A stretch of 56,882 nucleotides of DNA from Planctomycetaceae bacterium (GCA_021300535.1 JAJTED010000008.1:1-56882); one strand, 5' to 3'. Positions 47,077 to 55,762 are shown, counted from the first letter of the stretch. Numbers and translations are program-made. The notes: generated by a model not told the origin, from the letters alone.

Positions 47077-47619
47077 GACTGGCGGACTCCTTGCGATCCT
47101 TCAACGAACCGAGTGCGGGGGTCGAACGGTGGGGGCCCTGGGAGCGGGTGCTTGGGCCGGGCCGCCGGCCTTCGCGCGCGACCGCACGATGTTGAGGAGC
47201 ACTCAACGCTGAGCGGCACAAAAGACGGAGCGGGGGAAGGGACGGGATCGGCATCCAATTGCCAGAAATAGCGACGAACAAAGCGCCTCCGGGCTGCACC
47301 ACCCTGCTCCCTCGTACCATCGCGTGGCGCAATCGGCAAACTTTCACCGGGCCGATTTCCGCCACGGGGGCCCCGCGTTAACCGGTGGGGCAATCGTAAG
47401 GCCTCCAAATCCTGCCCGAAAACCGCGCCTGCCGATCTGGCAGGCGGCTTGCCGGATCGAGCTTGCGTGACGATCCCGAACTCCGCGAGCACCCGCACGT
47501 TGTCGAGCTGGCCCGCGGCATGCCGGGGCGGCGAGGCCCCTCGCCAGGTCGTCGGCACGGGACCGGAACGAGGCTGAAACCGCATTGCGGGCCCGCCGGG
47601 ATTCTGCGACTTTCCCCCC
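47077..47619. promoter_or_regulatory. Divergent intergenic region between the giant gene and the GNAT gene
   Basis: The 543-bp gap must hold the promoters of both divergent units. The giant gene's ribosome-binding site (AAGGAG on the minus strand, 47087-47092) is clear. A short hairpin, GATCTGGCA with TGCCGGATC, lies at 47434-47458. I could not identify -35/-10 boxes or a known riboswitch with confidence. Minus-strand open frames crossing the gap are arginine-rich and look non-coding. Confidence 0.5.
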
Positions 47620-48159
47620 ATGCATGCAGCCGTCAATCTCCTCCCGTCCGCCCCCCCTCCTGCCGGGCCGGCCATCGATCTCCGCTGCCGGCGACTAACG
47701 CCGCGGCACGTCCACGATCTCCTGACCTTCCTTGCGCGGCTCACCGCGAGCGGGGATGGCCGGCTATTTCATCCGCACGCCTTTACCCGCGAGGCGGTCG
47801 AACCGCTCGCCGCCTTCGGCCAGGGCGACGAATATCACGTGCTGACCTCCGGGCGGGACGGGCCGGTCATCGCCTACGGCATGCTGCGGGGCTGGAAAGA
47901 GGGCTACACCACGCCGAGCCTGGGCATCGCCGTGGACGGCCAGTGGCGTGGGCAAGGCATCGGCCGGCGGCTCGTGACCCACCTCCACAGGATCGCGGCC
48001 GCCCGTGGGGCCCGCACGCTGAGACTGAAGGTGTACCGATCAAACACGGCCGCGCTCGCCCTCTACCGGTCGTTCGGCTACGAGTTTCGCCCCTTCTCTG
48101 AGATTGAGTGGCTTGGAAGCCTGAACCTGGCCGCCGCGCCCACGCGGATGGCGGCCTGA
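47620..48159 (+). CDS. GNAT-family N-acetyltransferase
   Basis: The 179-residue protein has the acetyl-CoA-binding signature of GNAT enzymes: LGIAVDGQWRGQGIGRRLV (motif A, with R/Q-x-x-G-x-G), then LRLKVYRSNTAALALYRSFG (motif B) and YEFRPFSEIEW. The substrate cannot be read from sequence. With a DegT aminotransferase 33 bp downstream on the same strand, acetylation of an amino sugar is plausible, but a peptide or small-amine substrate is equally compatible with the fold. The ATG at 47620 lacks a clear ribosome-binding site. Confidence 0.82.
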   Translation: MHAAVNLLPSAPPPAGPAIDLRCRRLTPRHVHDLLTFLARLTASGDGRLFHPHAFTREAVEPLAAFGQGDEYHVLTSGRDGPVIAYGMLRGWKEGYTTPSLGIAVDGQWRGQGIGRRLVTHLHRIAAARGARTLRLKVYRSNTAALALYRSFGYEFRPFSEIEWLGSLNLAAAPTRMAA

Positions 48160-48192
48160 CGGCCGCGGGGAATCATCCGGGCGTCTGACACC

Positions 48193-49362
48193 ATGCATCA
48201 CCGATTCGAGCCAGAGCCGTTCCGCCGCATTTCGGTCGCCGCCCCCGACCTGGCGGGCAACGAGGAGGCGTACGTCGTCGAGGCCATCCGCAGCGGCTGG
48301 GTGTCGTCGAGCGGCGAGTTCCTGGAGCGGTTCGAGCGGGAGTTCGCGGCCGCTTGCGGCACGCGGCACGCCGTGGCCTGCTCGAACGGTACGACTGCCC
48401 TGCACCTCGCCCTCACGACGCTCGGCGTCTCCCGCGGCGACGAGGTGATCGTGCCGGCGACCACGTTCGTGGCGACGGCGAACGCGGTGCGGTTCTGCAA
48501 CGCGACGCCGGTGTTCGTGGACGTCGATCGGGACACGTGGTGCCTTGATCCGCGCGGAGTGGCCGCCGCGGTCGGGCCGCGGACGGCGGGCATCATCCCC
48601 GTGCACCTGCTCGGCCATCCCGTCGACATGGACGCGATCAACGCGATCGCCGAGCAGCACGGCCTGTGGGTGGTCGAGGACGCGGCCGAAGCGCATTTCG
48701 CCACCTACCGGGGTCGCCCGGTTGGCTCGCTCGCCGACGCGGCCGCGTTCTCCTTCTTCGGCAACAAAATCGTGACCGGCGGCGAGGGAGGAGCCGTGAC
48801 GTTCTCCCGCGACGACCTCGCCAGGCGGATGCGGATGCTCCGGAGCCACGGCATGGACCTGGCACGGCGGTATCATTTCCCGATCGTGGGCTTCAACTAC
48901 CGGATGTCGAACCTCACGGCGGCGCTCCTCTGCGCCCAACTGGAGCGACGCGCGGCCCTCGTCGCCCGCCGGCGGGCGATCGTGCGGCTCTACGGCGAGC
49001 GGTTGCGGCTGCAGACCGGGCTGGTGCACCGCACCGACGCCCATTGGGCCGGGGTTTCGCCCTGGCTGATGGCGGTGTTGGTCGATCACGACGGCTTCGG
49101 CCTCGATCGCGACGCCTTGATGGCCACGCTCGCGGCCCGTGGGATCGAGACGCGGCCGCTGTTTCCGCCCCTGCACCACATGCCGCCGTACCGCCGGTTC
49201 GCCGCCCGCCAAGGGATCTCTTCGCTGCCGGTCGCCGAGTGGCTCGGCGCCACCGGGCTGATGCTGCCCACGCATCCGCTCATGACCGACGACGACGTGG
49301 CCTTCGTCTGCGACCAGATCGCCGCCGCGGGCCGGAGCCGTACCCTCCGCCGCGCCGCATGA
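48193..49362 (+). CDS. DegT/DnrJ/EryC1/StrS-type PLP sugar aminotransferase
   Basis: The 389-residue protein shows the family pattern: GWVSSSGEFLERFEREFAAA near the N terminus, ACSNGTTALHLAL (62-74), VEDAAEAH with Asp163 pairing with the PLP ring nitrogen, and FSFFGNKIVTGGEGG with the PLP-binding Lys192. These enzymes transfer an amino group from glutamate to keto-sugar nucleotides for surface glycans. A homologue of the perosamine or 3-amino-dideoxysugar type is likely; the exact sugar is unknown. It overlaps the following glycosyltransferase gene by ATGA and so belongs to a sugar-modification operon. Confidence 0.92.
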   Translation: MHHRFEPEPFRRISVAAPDLAGNEEAYVVEAIRSGWVSSSGEFLERFEREFAAACGTRHAVACSNGTTALHLALTTLGVSRGDEVIVPATTFVATANAVRFCNATPVFVDVDRDTWCLDPRGVAAAVGPRTAGIIPVHLLGHPVDMDAINAIAEQHGLWVVEDAAEAHFATYRGRPVGSLADAAAFSFFGNKIVTGGEGGAVTFSRDDLARRMRMLRSHGMDLARRYHFPIVGFNYRMSNLTAALLCAQLERRAALVARRRAIVRLYGERLRLQTGLVHRTDAHWAGVSPWLMAVLVDHDGFGLDRDALMATLAARGIETRPLFPPLHHMPPYRRFAARQGISSLPVAEWLGATGLMLPTHPLMTDDDVAFVCDQIAAAGRSRTLRRAA

Positions 49363-50711
49363 ACTCGCCAGCGTCAGCCACCGTCAGCCGCCTGGCCGTG
49401 CTCCTGCCCCACGCCTATCTCGGCGGCACGATCCGGCTGCTCTTGAACCTCGTGCGTCATCTGGCGGCGCGGTGGTCGGGGCCGGTCGTGCTCGGCGTGC
49501 CGGCCGACCACCTCGAGACGATCGCCGCCGACCTCGCCGTGCTCCGCCGCGAGTTGCCGGGCCTCGAGGTGCGGGGGCTGTGGTGGCGGCAGCTCTGGCC
49601 GGACGAGGCCCGTGGGCTCGCCGCCGAGGCCGGCCTCGACGTGGGGCGATGGATCTCCGGCCGCTACCAGGTACCCGGCGACGGCGCAACCGACTTTCTC
49701 GACTGTGCGTTCTGGCTGTTCGTGTCGGATCGCCTGGCGTATCCGCTCGTGCCCCTGCGGCCCTACGCCGTGTTCGTGACCGACCACCTGCAGCGGTACG
49801 TACCCGAGATCTTCAACGACACGGCCTACGCCACTCCCGACTCCGCGGCCTGGAACTTTCTGCGGAACGTGCGCAACGCGGATCTCGTGGTCGCCACGAG
49901 CCGCGACACGGCCGCCGATGCGATCAGCTATGCCGGCGCGCTGGGGCCGGTCGTGCGGCTGCCCACCACGCTCGACGTGGACCACTTCGAGCGGCTCGCG
50001 GCCGAGGCGGCGGGCGAACGCGACGACGAAATGCTTCCGCAGCGGCCCTTCTTCGCCTGGGTGACGAATCCCTCGCCCCACAAGAACCAGCTCCGGATGC
50101 TGCGGGCCATCGATCGCGCCATTCGCGAACTCGGCGGCTCGCTCGACGTGGTGGTGACGGGCGTGTGGACCGATCTTTTCGATCCCGACCTAGCCGCCGA
50201 GCGGCGCCTGGGCCGCGAGCCGCAGTGGACCACGCCGCATGTGCGCCGGGTGCGGGAAGCGGTGGCCGCGCTCGAGCCCGCCGTGCGGCGGCGGCTCACG
50301 TTCCTGGGTGGCGTGCCCGATGAGGCCTACGCCCGGGTGCTGCGGTCGGCCCGCTTCCTCGCCCACAACGTGATCGCCGACAACGGCACCTTCAGCGTCG
50401 TCGAGGCGGCCCTGCTGGGAACGCCGGCCGTGTCGAGCGACTATCCGCAGATGCGGGAAATCGACGAGGCCTTCGGCCTTGGCCTGCGGTTCTTCGATCC
50501 CTTCGACGAGGCGGCCACGGCGGAGGCGCTCGTTGCCGGCGAGTCGCTGCCATCGCCATGCGGGTCGGTCGCCCGACGCATCCGCGACCGCAGCTGGCGG
50601 GCCTGGGACGATTCGCTGGTCACCGCGATCGAAGGCGTGATCGCAGCCGATGCCCGGCGGGCCCGACACGGGGCGCGGCCTGCGGACCGAGCGAGGATCG
50701 CCTGCCTGTGA
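49359..50711 (+). CDS. Glycosyltransferase, GT4-like (GT-B fold)
   Basis: The 450-residue protein starts at 49359, overlapping the aminotransferase stop by four bases. N-terminal LLPHAYLGGTIRLLLNLVRH is the glycine-rich acceptor-side loop of GT-B enzymes. The C-terminal lobe has FFAWVTNPSPHKNQLRMLRA, LTFLGGVPDEAYARVLRSAR and NGTFSVVEAALLGTPAVSS, the donor-binding block of GT4-type transferases with a conserved Glu. The donor and acceptor are unknown. The stop overlaps the next gene's GTG, so the three genes from the aminotransferase onward are coupled. It is probably cytoplasmic or membrane-associated. Confidence 0.85.
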   Translation: MNSPASATVSRLAVLLPHAYLGGTIRLLLNLVRHLAARWSGPVVLGVPADHLETIAADLAVLRRELPGLEVRGLWWRQLWPDEARGLAAEAGLDVGRWISGRYQVPGDGATDFLDCAFWLFVSDRLAYPLVPLRPYAVFVTDHLQRYVPEIFNDTAYATPDSAAWNFLRNVRNADLVVATSRDTAADAISYAGALGPVVRLPTTLDVDHFERLAAEAAGERDDEMLPQRPFFAWVTNPSPHKNQLRMLRAIDRAIRELGGSLDVVVTGVWTDLFDPDLAAERRLGREPQWTTPHVRRVREAVAALEPAVRRRLTFLGGVPDEAYARVLRSARFLAHNVIADNGTFSVVEAALLGTPAVSSDYPQMREIDEAFGLGLRFFDPFDEAATAEALVAGESLPSPCGSVARRIRDRSWRAWDDSLVTAIEGVIAADARRARHGARPADRARIACL

Positions 50712-52156
50712 GCATCGCCTCCCCCACCGCCGTGCCGCCCACCACGGTCGGCCTGTGGCTCGAGTTCGACGGAGCGGACCAGGTGATGCTGCCGGGCGAT
50801 GGCCTGGTTCGCCACGCCCGTGGCATCGTCACCGGCTTGGACGCGCTGCCGGGCGTGAAGATGATCCTCGTGCCCTGCCTGCCCGCCGACGTGGAGGCCA
50901 TGACGGCACTCTTCACCGACGTCGGCCGGCCGGGGCGCCTGCTCTCCGACAAGCTCCGGTTGATCCCCGCCGGACGCGATCCGGCCCTGCGTCGCGCCCT
51001 GATCGCGCGGGCCAAGCGCCGGCGGGAAGCCTGCCGCGATCGGCTCACCCGCCTCGGCGCGACCGGGGCGTTCCGGTCGTGGCGGGCGGCGCTCGCCAGG
51101 CTCGCGGAGGCGCCGACCCGCCGCTCACTCGCCGCGCCGCGCCGAATCATCAAACTCGCGAAGCTGACGCTCACGCTCAGGGTTGCGGAGGCGATCCTGG
51201 CGGCGGTGCGGCAGTTGCCGCCGCCGCAGGCGAACGTCGTCACCGATCTCAGGCGGCGTGGCCTGCAGGTGCCATGGATCGTGCTGCCGGCAGGGACCGC
51301 ATCGGCCCGGCGGCTCCCGGGGCCGAAGATTCTCGACCTCGGGGGCGCCCGTTCGGCGCGGGGCCCGGCACTCGCCAGGCTCGCGCGGGCCGCGGTCGCC
51401 GTGGTGGCGCCGTCGACGCAGGCGGCCGACCGCGGCGCAGACGACATCGCCGGCCGCCCGTGTCACGTGATCCGGCCCGCCCCGCTTCCGTTCGTCGTCG
51501 CTCCCACGAGCGCGGAGGAGTCACGGCGGCGGCTCGCCGACGACCTGCGCGGGCTGTTCGCGGGCGATGAGAAGCGGCCGCCGCACCGACACTTCTGCGA
51601 CTTTCCCTTCGAGCGGGTCGAGTATCTCGTGGCGGCGTCGCCCGCCGGCCGGCACGGGCCGCTGCTGCCGGCCTACGCGCACGTGCTTCGGCGGCACCGC
51701 CGCAACCTCAAGCTGCTCCTCGACGGTCGCCTGCCGCGAGGCGATGCGGTTTCCGGCGAGGTCGAACTCCTCGGGCTGCCGTTCGACGTGGCCGAGACCG
51801 CGGGGCTCGGCGAAGCCGCGCGGGGCCGTCTGCTGCGACACGCCCGCGCGGTTGTCGTGGCCGACGGCGATGCCGTCTGTCTGCCGGCGGTGTTCGGCGA
51901 GGCGGTGGCGGCCGGCACGCCGGTCGTGATGGGCCGGCTGGCGGCCGTGCGGGAGGTGCTCATGCCCGAGGAACTCGCGGCGGCGGAATATTTCGACTTG
52001 CCTGGCGAACCCGCCGGCGTCGCGCGGGCGATCCTGCACGCGGTCGATCACCGCGACGCCGTGCTGGCCCGTCAGCGGGCGATCCTCGCGCGGCTGACCA
52101 CACGCTCCTGGGCCGACGTTGTCGGCGGGATGCCGGGCCTCCGACTCCGCTCGTGA
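50708..52156 (+). CDS. Glycosyltransferase-like protein, second of the pair
   Basis: The GTG at 50708 overlaps the preceding stop (GTGA), giving 482 residues. Longer open frames upstream lie within the previous gene. The N-terminal part (TVGLWLEFDGADQVMLPGDG then RHARGIVTGL) resembles the start of GT-B glycosyltransferases. The C-terminal FGEAVAAGTPVVMGRLAAVR and the preceding VVVADGDAVCLPAVFGE match the donor-binding end of GT4-like enzymes. The middle (RRALIARAKRRREACRDRL) is unusually arginine-rich. A sugar transferase acting with the upstream enzymes is the likely role, though its family placement is less certain than that of its neighbour. Confidence 0.65.
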   Translation: MSIASPTAVPPTTVGLWLEFDGADQVMLPGDGLVRHARGIVTGLDALPGVKMILVPCLPADVEAMTALFTDVGRPGRLLSDKLRLIPAGRDPALRRALIARAKRRREACRDRLTRLGATGAFRSWRAALARLAEAPTRRSLAAPRRIIKLAKLTLTLRVAEAILAAVRQLPPPQANVVTDLRRRGLQVPWIVLPAGTASARRLPGPKILDLGGARSARGPALARLARAAVAVVAPSTQAADRGADDIAGRPCHVIRPAPLPFVVAPTSAEESRRRLADDLRGLFAGDEKRPPHRHFCDFPFERVEYLVAASPAGRHGPLLPAYAHVLRRHRRNLKLLLDGRLPRGDAVSGEVELLGLPFDVAETAGLGEAARGRLLRHARAVVVADGDAVCLPAVFGEAVAAGTPVVMGRLAAVREVLMPEELAAAEYFDLPGEPAGVARAILHAVDHRDAVLARQRAILARLTTRSWADVVGGMPGLRLRS

Positions 52157-52188
52157 TCTCGGCGGCAACCGCTGCAGGGATCGTGGCC

Positions 52189-52254
52189 TGTTGACGGCGG
52201 ATGAAAACGGCGGCGCGGGGCGGTCGAAAATGGTGGCGCTGGGTGGTGTTGACC
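52189..52254 (+). mobile_element. Remnant of an IS21-like element end
   Basis: TGTTGAC occurs at 52189 and again at 52247. Between them is an imperfect tandem pair, CGGATGAAAACGGCGG (52198) and CGGTCGAAAATGGTGG (52221). Terminal TGTTGAC-type sequences with repeated GAAAA-centred boxes are typical of IS21-family ends. No istA/istB coding sequence is present, so only a tip remains. It sits 33 bp after the last glycosyltransferase gene and just before truncated gene fragments. Confidence 0.4.
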
Positions 52255-52311
52255 TCTTCTGATTCCGTGCGGGTGTCGCAGGTTGTTCGGTCGCCTCGTC
52301 AGCCTGTCCGC

Positions 52312-52849
52312 CGCCACGTGGTGGGCTTCGGTTGTGCGGCCAATGCGACGGACCGCGCATCGCGGATGGATGACGTGCGGAATCTTGCCACCGGCTCCGG
52401 GGGGCGTTTCTACGAGGCCGCCAACGCCGAAGCGCTGGCCAAGTCGCTCCGCGAATCGATGCGGGTCATCCAGTGGCAGGCGCGGGGTCCAGATGCGCCC
52501 CGGGAGAGCGTCGGGCTCGGCGCGTCGCTGACGCTGCCGCCGGCACCCGCCGGTCGGCCGCAGGCGTACGAGGCGGTGCTCGAGGCCGAGGCGAATCCGC
52601 CGCGGCGCGGCTTCGAAGCTGAGGGAGGGCGAGGCGCTCGAGCTCTCCGTCGGCGGCGGCAGGAGGCTCGAGTTCCGCCGGTACGATGGCGGCACGGAGC
52701 AGGGTCTGCGGGACGGCCGCACGAACCTCTTCGCCCCCTCCGATCCGCAGCGGCTGTTCTTCGTGGGCGGTCACCTGGCCTCGCGGTTCGGCGGCTCGGT
52801 TCGCTTTCCGCTGTCCAACCAGAATGCAAACGCCGCCGAGTTACGCCGA
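52312..52849 (+). pseudogene. C-terminal remnant of a VWA-domain protein (frameshifted)
   Basis: The frame from about 52312 reads [20 protein letters not shown] and [20 protein letters not shown], the end of a von Willebrand factor A domain as in planctomycete VWA proteins. Near 52615 the sense passes to another frame ([20 protein letters not shown] onward to [14 protein letters not shown]) and stops making sense at about 52845. The N-terminal two thirds of the VWA gene are absent; the break lies close to the IS21-like remnant. Confidence 0.6.
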
Positions 52850-53124
52850 TGGGCGAGATGCGGCCGCCGGTGGGCCGCGACCACCATGTCGAGGGTTTCA
52901 CGATGTGGTTCGCGGGCGGCGGCACCCGGCCCGGCGCGATCATCGGTGCCACCGACGAACTCGGGCTCGGCGTCACCGAAAACAAGGTGCACGTGCACGA
53001 CATCAACGCCACGATCCTGCACCTGCTCGGCTTCGATCGCGAGCGGCTCACGTATCGGTTCCAGGGCCGCGACTTCCGGCTCACCGACGTGCACGGGGAG
53101 GTCGTGCAGGCGATGCTGGCGTGA
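52846..53124 (+). pseudogene. C-terminal remnant of a DUF1501 protein
   Basis: About 90 codons read [20 protein letters not shown], then [20 protein letters not shown] and [16 protein letters not shown], followed by TGA. This is the conserved C terminus of DUF1501 proteins, sulfatase-like secreted proteins abundant in planctomycetes. The first ~400 residues are missing, and the fragment is fused directly behind the VWA remnant, presumably by deletion. No signal peptide or start site remains, so it is not expected to be functional. Confidence 0.7.
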
Positions 53125-53493
53125 TACAGCGACGATCGCCACGGGTGTGAGCGCGTGTGGAGGTGCCAGAGCAAGATCTTGGTGGCAGCGTTGGCGTGGT
53201 CGGGCCTGCCCATGCCCCGCCCTCGTTCGACCTCGATAGCGACAGGCGCTCGACGATGACCTGCTCGACGTTCCAGAGCCGGCCGGGGGTTCGCGATGAG
53301 CCGCTGAGTTTTGCCTGAAACTGGACCGCTACCATCATCGACGAGTTGGCGACGGCAAAATCCGGCGGCGAGCGAGCGAATCACCGGCCGGCTCCTGCCC
53401 ACGACGTGACCCGTGGCGTGGTCGAGTATCGCACCCGTATCGCATCGGCGACGATCACGGCCCCGGCCACATCAGCGTCGGCCGGGGTGTGTT
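53125..53493. other. Gene-free interval after the DUF1501 remnant
   Basis: No credible frame, RNA or promoter was recognised in this ~370-bp stretch. CCCCGGCC at 53461-53468 pairs with GGCCGGGG at 53480-53487, a possible hairpin just past the stop of the minus-strand hydrolase gene. It lacks a T-run in that direction, so calling it a terminator would be weak. Confidence 0.4.
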
Positions 53494-55524
53494 TCAGCGC
53501 TGCTTGAGGCTCGCGGTCGTGGGAAATCGCCAGGCTTCGTCGAAGAAGCCCGCGGCCTCGATGCGGCCCGGGGCGGCGATGCTCGGGGGCGTGTCGAGGT
53601 TCACCACGGCCCAGTCGGGGAGTTTCGGGGTTTGCAGCGCGTTGGTGTTGCTGCTCCCCTGGCGGAAGGTGTAGCTGCTGTTGAGCACGACGTAGCGATC
53701 GGGTGCCAGCGGGTTTGGATACACGAGCACCGGGACATGGGAGGCAGCGGCGTAGTCGCGGCCGTCGAACCGCAGCGTGGCGGCGTTCCACTCGAGGGGG
53801 AGTCGGGGCAATATCCGCGCGAGCACGGCATTCGAGGCCGGATCGCCCCAGAGCACGAGGTGCAGGTCGCGGATCATGTCGGGCGTGACGTCGGTGTCGG
53901 CGACGATCCGGGCCGCACCGCGGAAGTTCACCCGCCAGGTGTCGATCGCACGGGCAAGTTCCGCCTCCATCCAGGCCCCGACCGCCGGATGCGTTGCGCG
54001 GCCCGTTGGCTTCACGAACACGAAGCCGTCCATGAAGGCGTCGTCGATCGGCCCCTGGAGGCCGTGCCGCTTGCGGAGCACGCGCGGCTCGACGGCTGGC
54101 CGTCCCGTCTGCCAGCGGCCGTCATGGACGTGGAAGTGGAGCCCGTCCGCGGCGGTGGGGCAGTCGAGGGTTTGCCCGTCGAGATCGATCGACCAAGTTC
54201 CGGCGGCGGCCCACGACTCGGGCGGCGTGAGCGTGAGAGCCGTCGCGCCGCTCGTCTTCACGGCGAGGATCCCAGGACCACGGTGCTCGGCGTCGACGGT
54301 GGCCTGCTCCCAGTGCCGCATGAGCCCGGTGATGCGGACCCAGTCGAGCCGGTCGTAGCGGAGCGTGTAGGTCGCGAACCGCACGCGGGGCGGGGCGGCG
54401 GGCCGACCCCGCTCCGCCGCCGCGTCGACCAGCCGGTCGAGCGACTCCTTCGTCTCGCGATGGTAGCCGTGGCCGGTGTCGGGGCCGACGAGATGCTCGA
54501 CCCGGCCGCCGACCGCGGCCACCGCCTCCACCATGATGTCGGCCGCCTGCTTCTGCGGATCGTTCGCGCCGGAGTACGCGATGACGGGCCGGTTGGTCAG
54601 GTTGACCGCGTAGCCAGGCACGTCGTAGAGCCGCCACAGCACCTGTTCCCACTCCGGGGGCGGCGTCCTGCCCGGCACGAACACCTTCGCATACCTCGCG
54701 GTCTCGACGAAGCCGGCGCCTGGTGCGATCACGGCCCAGCGGCTGGCGTGGTGGGCCCCCAGGTGCCACGAGCCGGCACCGCCCATCGAGAAGCCGCGGA
54801 GGGCCACGTGGTCGGGGCCGATCGCGTAGTGCCGCATCGCATCTTCGATCGCCTCGAGCACATCGGTCTCGCCCGCGAACTTGAACGCATTGCAGAAGCG
54901 GCCATAGGGATGAAGGACGAGCGTGCGCGGCGGGGCGATCGTGCCCCGGCTCCGCATCCGCTCCGAGAGAAAGGCGAGCTCCGTCAGCTTGTCGTCGCGG
55001 CCGTGGAGCCAGATATCCATGCGACCGCCTGCCGCCGGGCGGTCCTCCGGCACGACGAGGCCGTAGGGCTGCACGGAGCCGTCGATCCGCGAGCGATACC
55101 CGCGGACGACCAGGCCCGTGGCGGTCGTCCACGGCGCCGTGCCCGACCGCAGGGCCTCGAGACGGCCACGGCCCTCGGCGAGCAGCGCCTCGGCGGCCGC
55201 TACCTGCTTGAGGTCGTAGAACTCGTCGAGTTCAACCGCCCACGAAACCGCCTTTGGGAAAATCTCCACGTCGACGAGCCGCTCCCGCAGCGCGGCCGGC
55301 AACCCGCCCGGCGCGGCGGCCGCCTCGATGTCGGCCCGCAGCCCCGCGCTCTCCGCGGCAAGCCGCTCACGATCCTCGGCCGGGATCTCGATGCCCGGCA
55401 GCGGGCTCACGCCCGGGTTCGTCTGGGCGACGGCCCAGCCGCAGGCGAGCCACAGCAGGCCCACGAGGAGACACCGCGTGGCCCTGGCTCCCGAGACGCA
55501 TATGCCCGACAGCGACACGTCCAT
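53494..55524 (-). CDS. Secreted alpha/beta hydrolase, prolyl-oligopeptidase/esterase-like
   Basis: The 676-residue protein starts at 55524 with a signal peptide (ATRCLLVGLLWLACGWAVAQ). The alpha/beta-hydrolase catalytic parts are visible: nucleophile Ser246 in ALRGFSMGGAGS, an acid probably Asp322 in YSGANDP, and His352 or His355 in DTGHGYH. The long C-terminal half (residues ~380-676) is a beta-rich accessory region with YDRLDWVRITGLMRHWEQA and LVLWGDPASNAVLARILPRL. Related planctomycete proteins are annotated as prolyl oligopeptidases or polysaccharide-associated esterases; a carbohydrate-esterase function is as likely as peptidase. The DUF1080 remnant lies immediately upstream on the same strand, separated by 7 bp from the start codon, hinting at an old sugar-degradation cluster. 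Confidence 0.82.
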   Translation of the reverse strand: MDVSLSGICVSGARATRCLLVGLLWLACGWAVAQTNPGVSPLPGIEIPAEDRERLAAESAGLRADIEAAAAPGGLPAALRERLVDVEIFPKAVSWAVELDEFYDLKQVAAAEALLAEGRGRLEALRSGTAPWTTATGLVVRGYRSRIDGSVQPYGLVVPEDRPAAGGRMDIWLHGRDDKLTELAFLSERMRSRGTIAPPRTLVLHPYGRFCNAFKFAGETDVLEAIEDAMRHYAIGPDHVALRGFSMGGAGSWHLGAHHASRWAVIAPGAGFVETARYAKVFVPGRTPPPEWEQVLWRLYDVPGYAVNLTNRPVIAYSGANDPQKQAADIMVEAVAAVGGRVEHLVGPDTGHGYHRETKESLDRLVDAAAERGRPAAPPRVRFATYTLRYDRLDWVRITGLMRHWEQATVDAEHRGPGILAVKTSGATALTLTPPESWAAAGTWSIDLDGQTLDCPTAADGLHFHVHDGRWQTGRPAVEPRVLRKRHGLQGPIDDAFMDGFVFVKPTGRATHPAVGAWMEAELARAIDTWRVNFRGAARIVADTDVTPDMIRDLHLVLWGDPASNAVLARILPRLPLEWNAATLRFDGRDYAAASHVPVLVYPNPLAPDRYVVLNSSYTFRQGSSNTNALQTPKLPDWAVVNLDTPPSIAAPGRIEAAGFFDEAWRFPTTASLKQR

Positions 55525-55531
55525 CCGTCGC

Positions 55532-55740
55532 TCAGAGTGACTTCAGGCGGATGTTCCGATACTCGGCCCGCATCGGCTTGCCTGCGTGGACTTGCAGGGC
55601 GAGCACCCCCTCGGCGAGCCCTTCTCCGGATCGTTTTCGGTGAAGTCGAGGATCAGGCGGCCGTTGAGCCAGTGGCGGATGTAGTTGCCCTCGCCGCGGA
55701 TCAGCACGTCGTTCCAGTCGTCGAGCTTCATGAACATGAG
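55532..55740 (-). pseudogene. C-terminal remnant of a DUF1080 (3-keto-disaccharide hydrolase-like) gene
   Basis: On the minus strand KLDDWNDVLIRGEGNYIRHW, LNGRLILDFTENDPEK and, after a one-base shift near 55620, GLAEGVLALQVHAGKP and AEYRNIRLKSL stop at 55532. These are the last ~65 residues of a DUF1080 lectin-like hydrolase domain. The 5' part of the gene is missing exactly where the recombinase-bearing segment begins (about 55741-55750), so the insertion or a deletion cut it. The gene is doubly disabled, by truncation and frameshift. Confidence 0.75.
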
Positions 55741-55749
55741 GATAGCCCG

Positions 55750-55762
55750 GTCAATTGCACTT
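55750..55762. repeat. Left copy of a perfect 13-bp inverted repeat around the recombinase
   Basis: GTCAATTGCACTT here is the exact reverse complement of AAGTGCAATTGAC at 56760-56772. It adjoins the truncated end of the DUF1080 remnant. On the right side the same bases encode the last residues and stop of the recombinase. Confidence 0.7.

Noticed and set aside
47001-47744. Minus-strand frames upstream of the giant gene
   Set aside because: They are arginine-rich low-complexity translations that overlap the giant gene's start and the GNAT gene; there is no ribosome-binding site or domain.
52410-53402. 330-codon minus-strand frame opposite the VWA and DUF1501 remnants
   Set aside because: The plus strand carries recognisable gene remnants here, and the minus-strand translation shows only composition-driven Arg/Ala/Pro runs.
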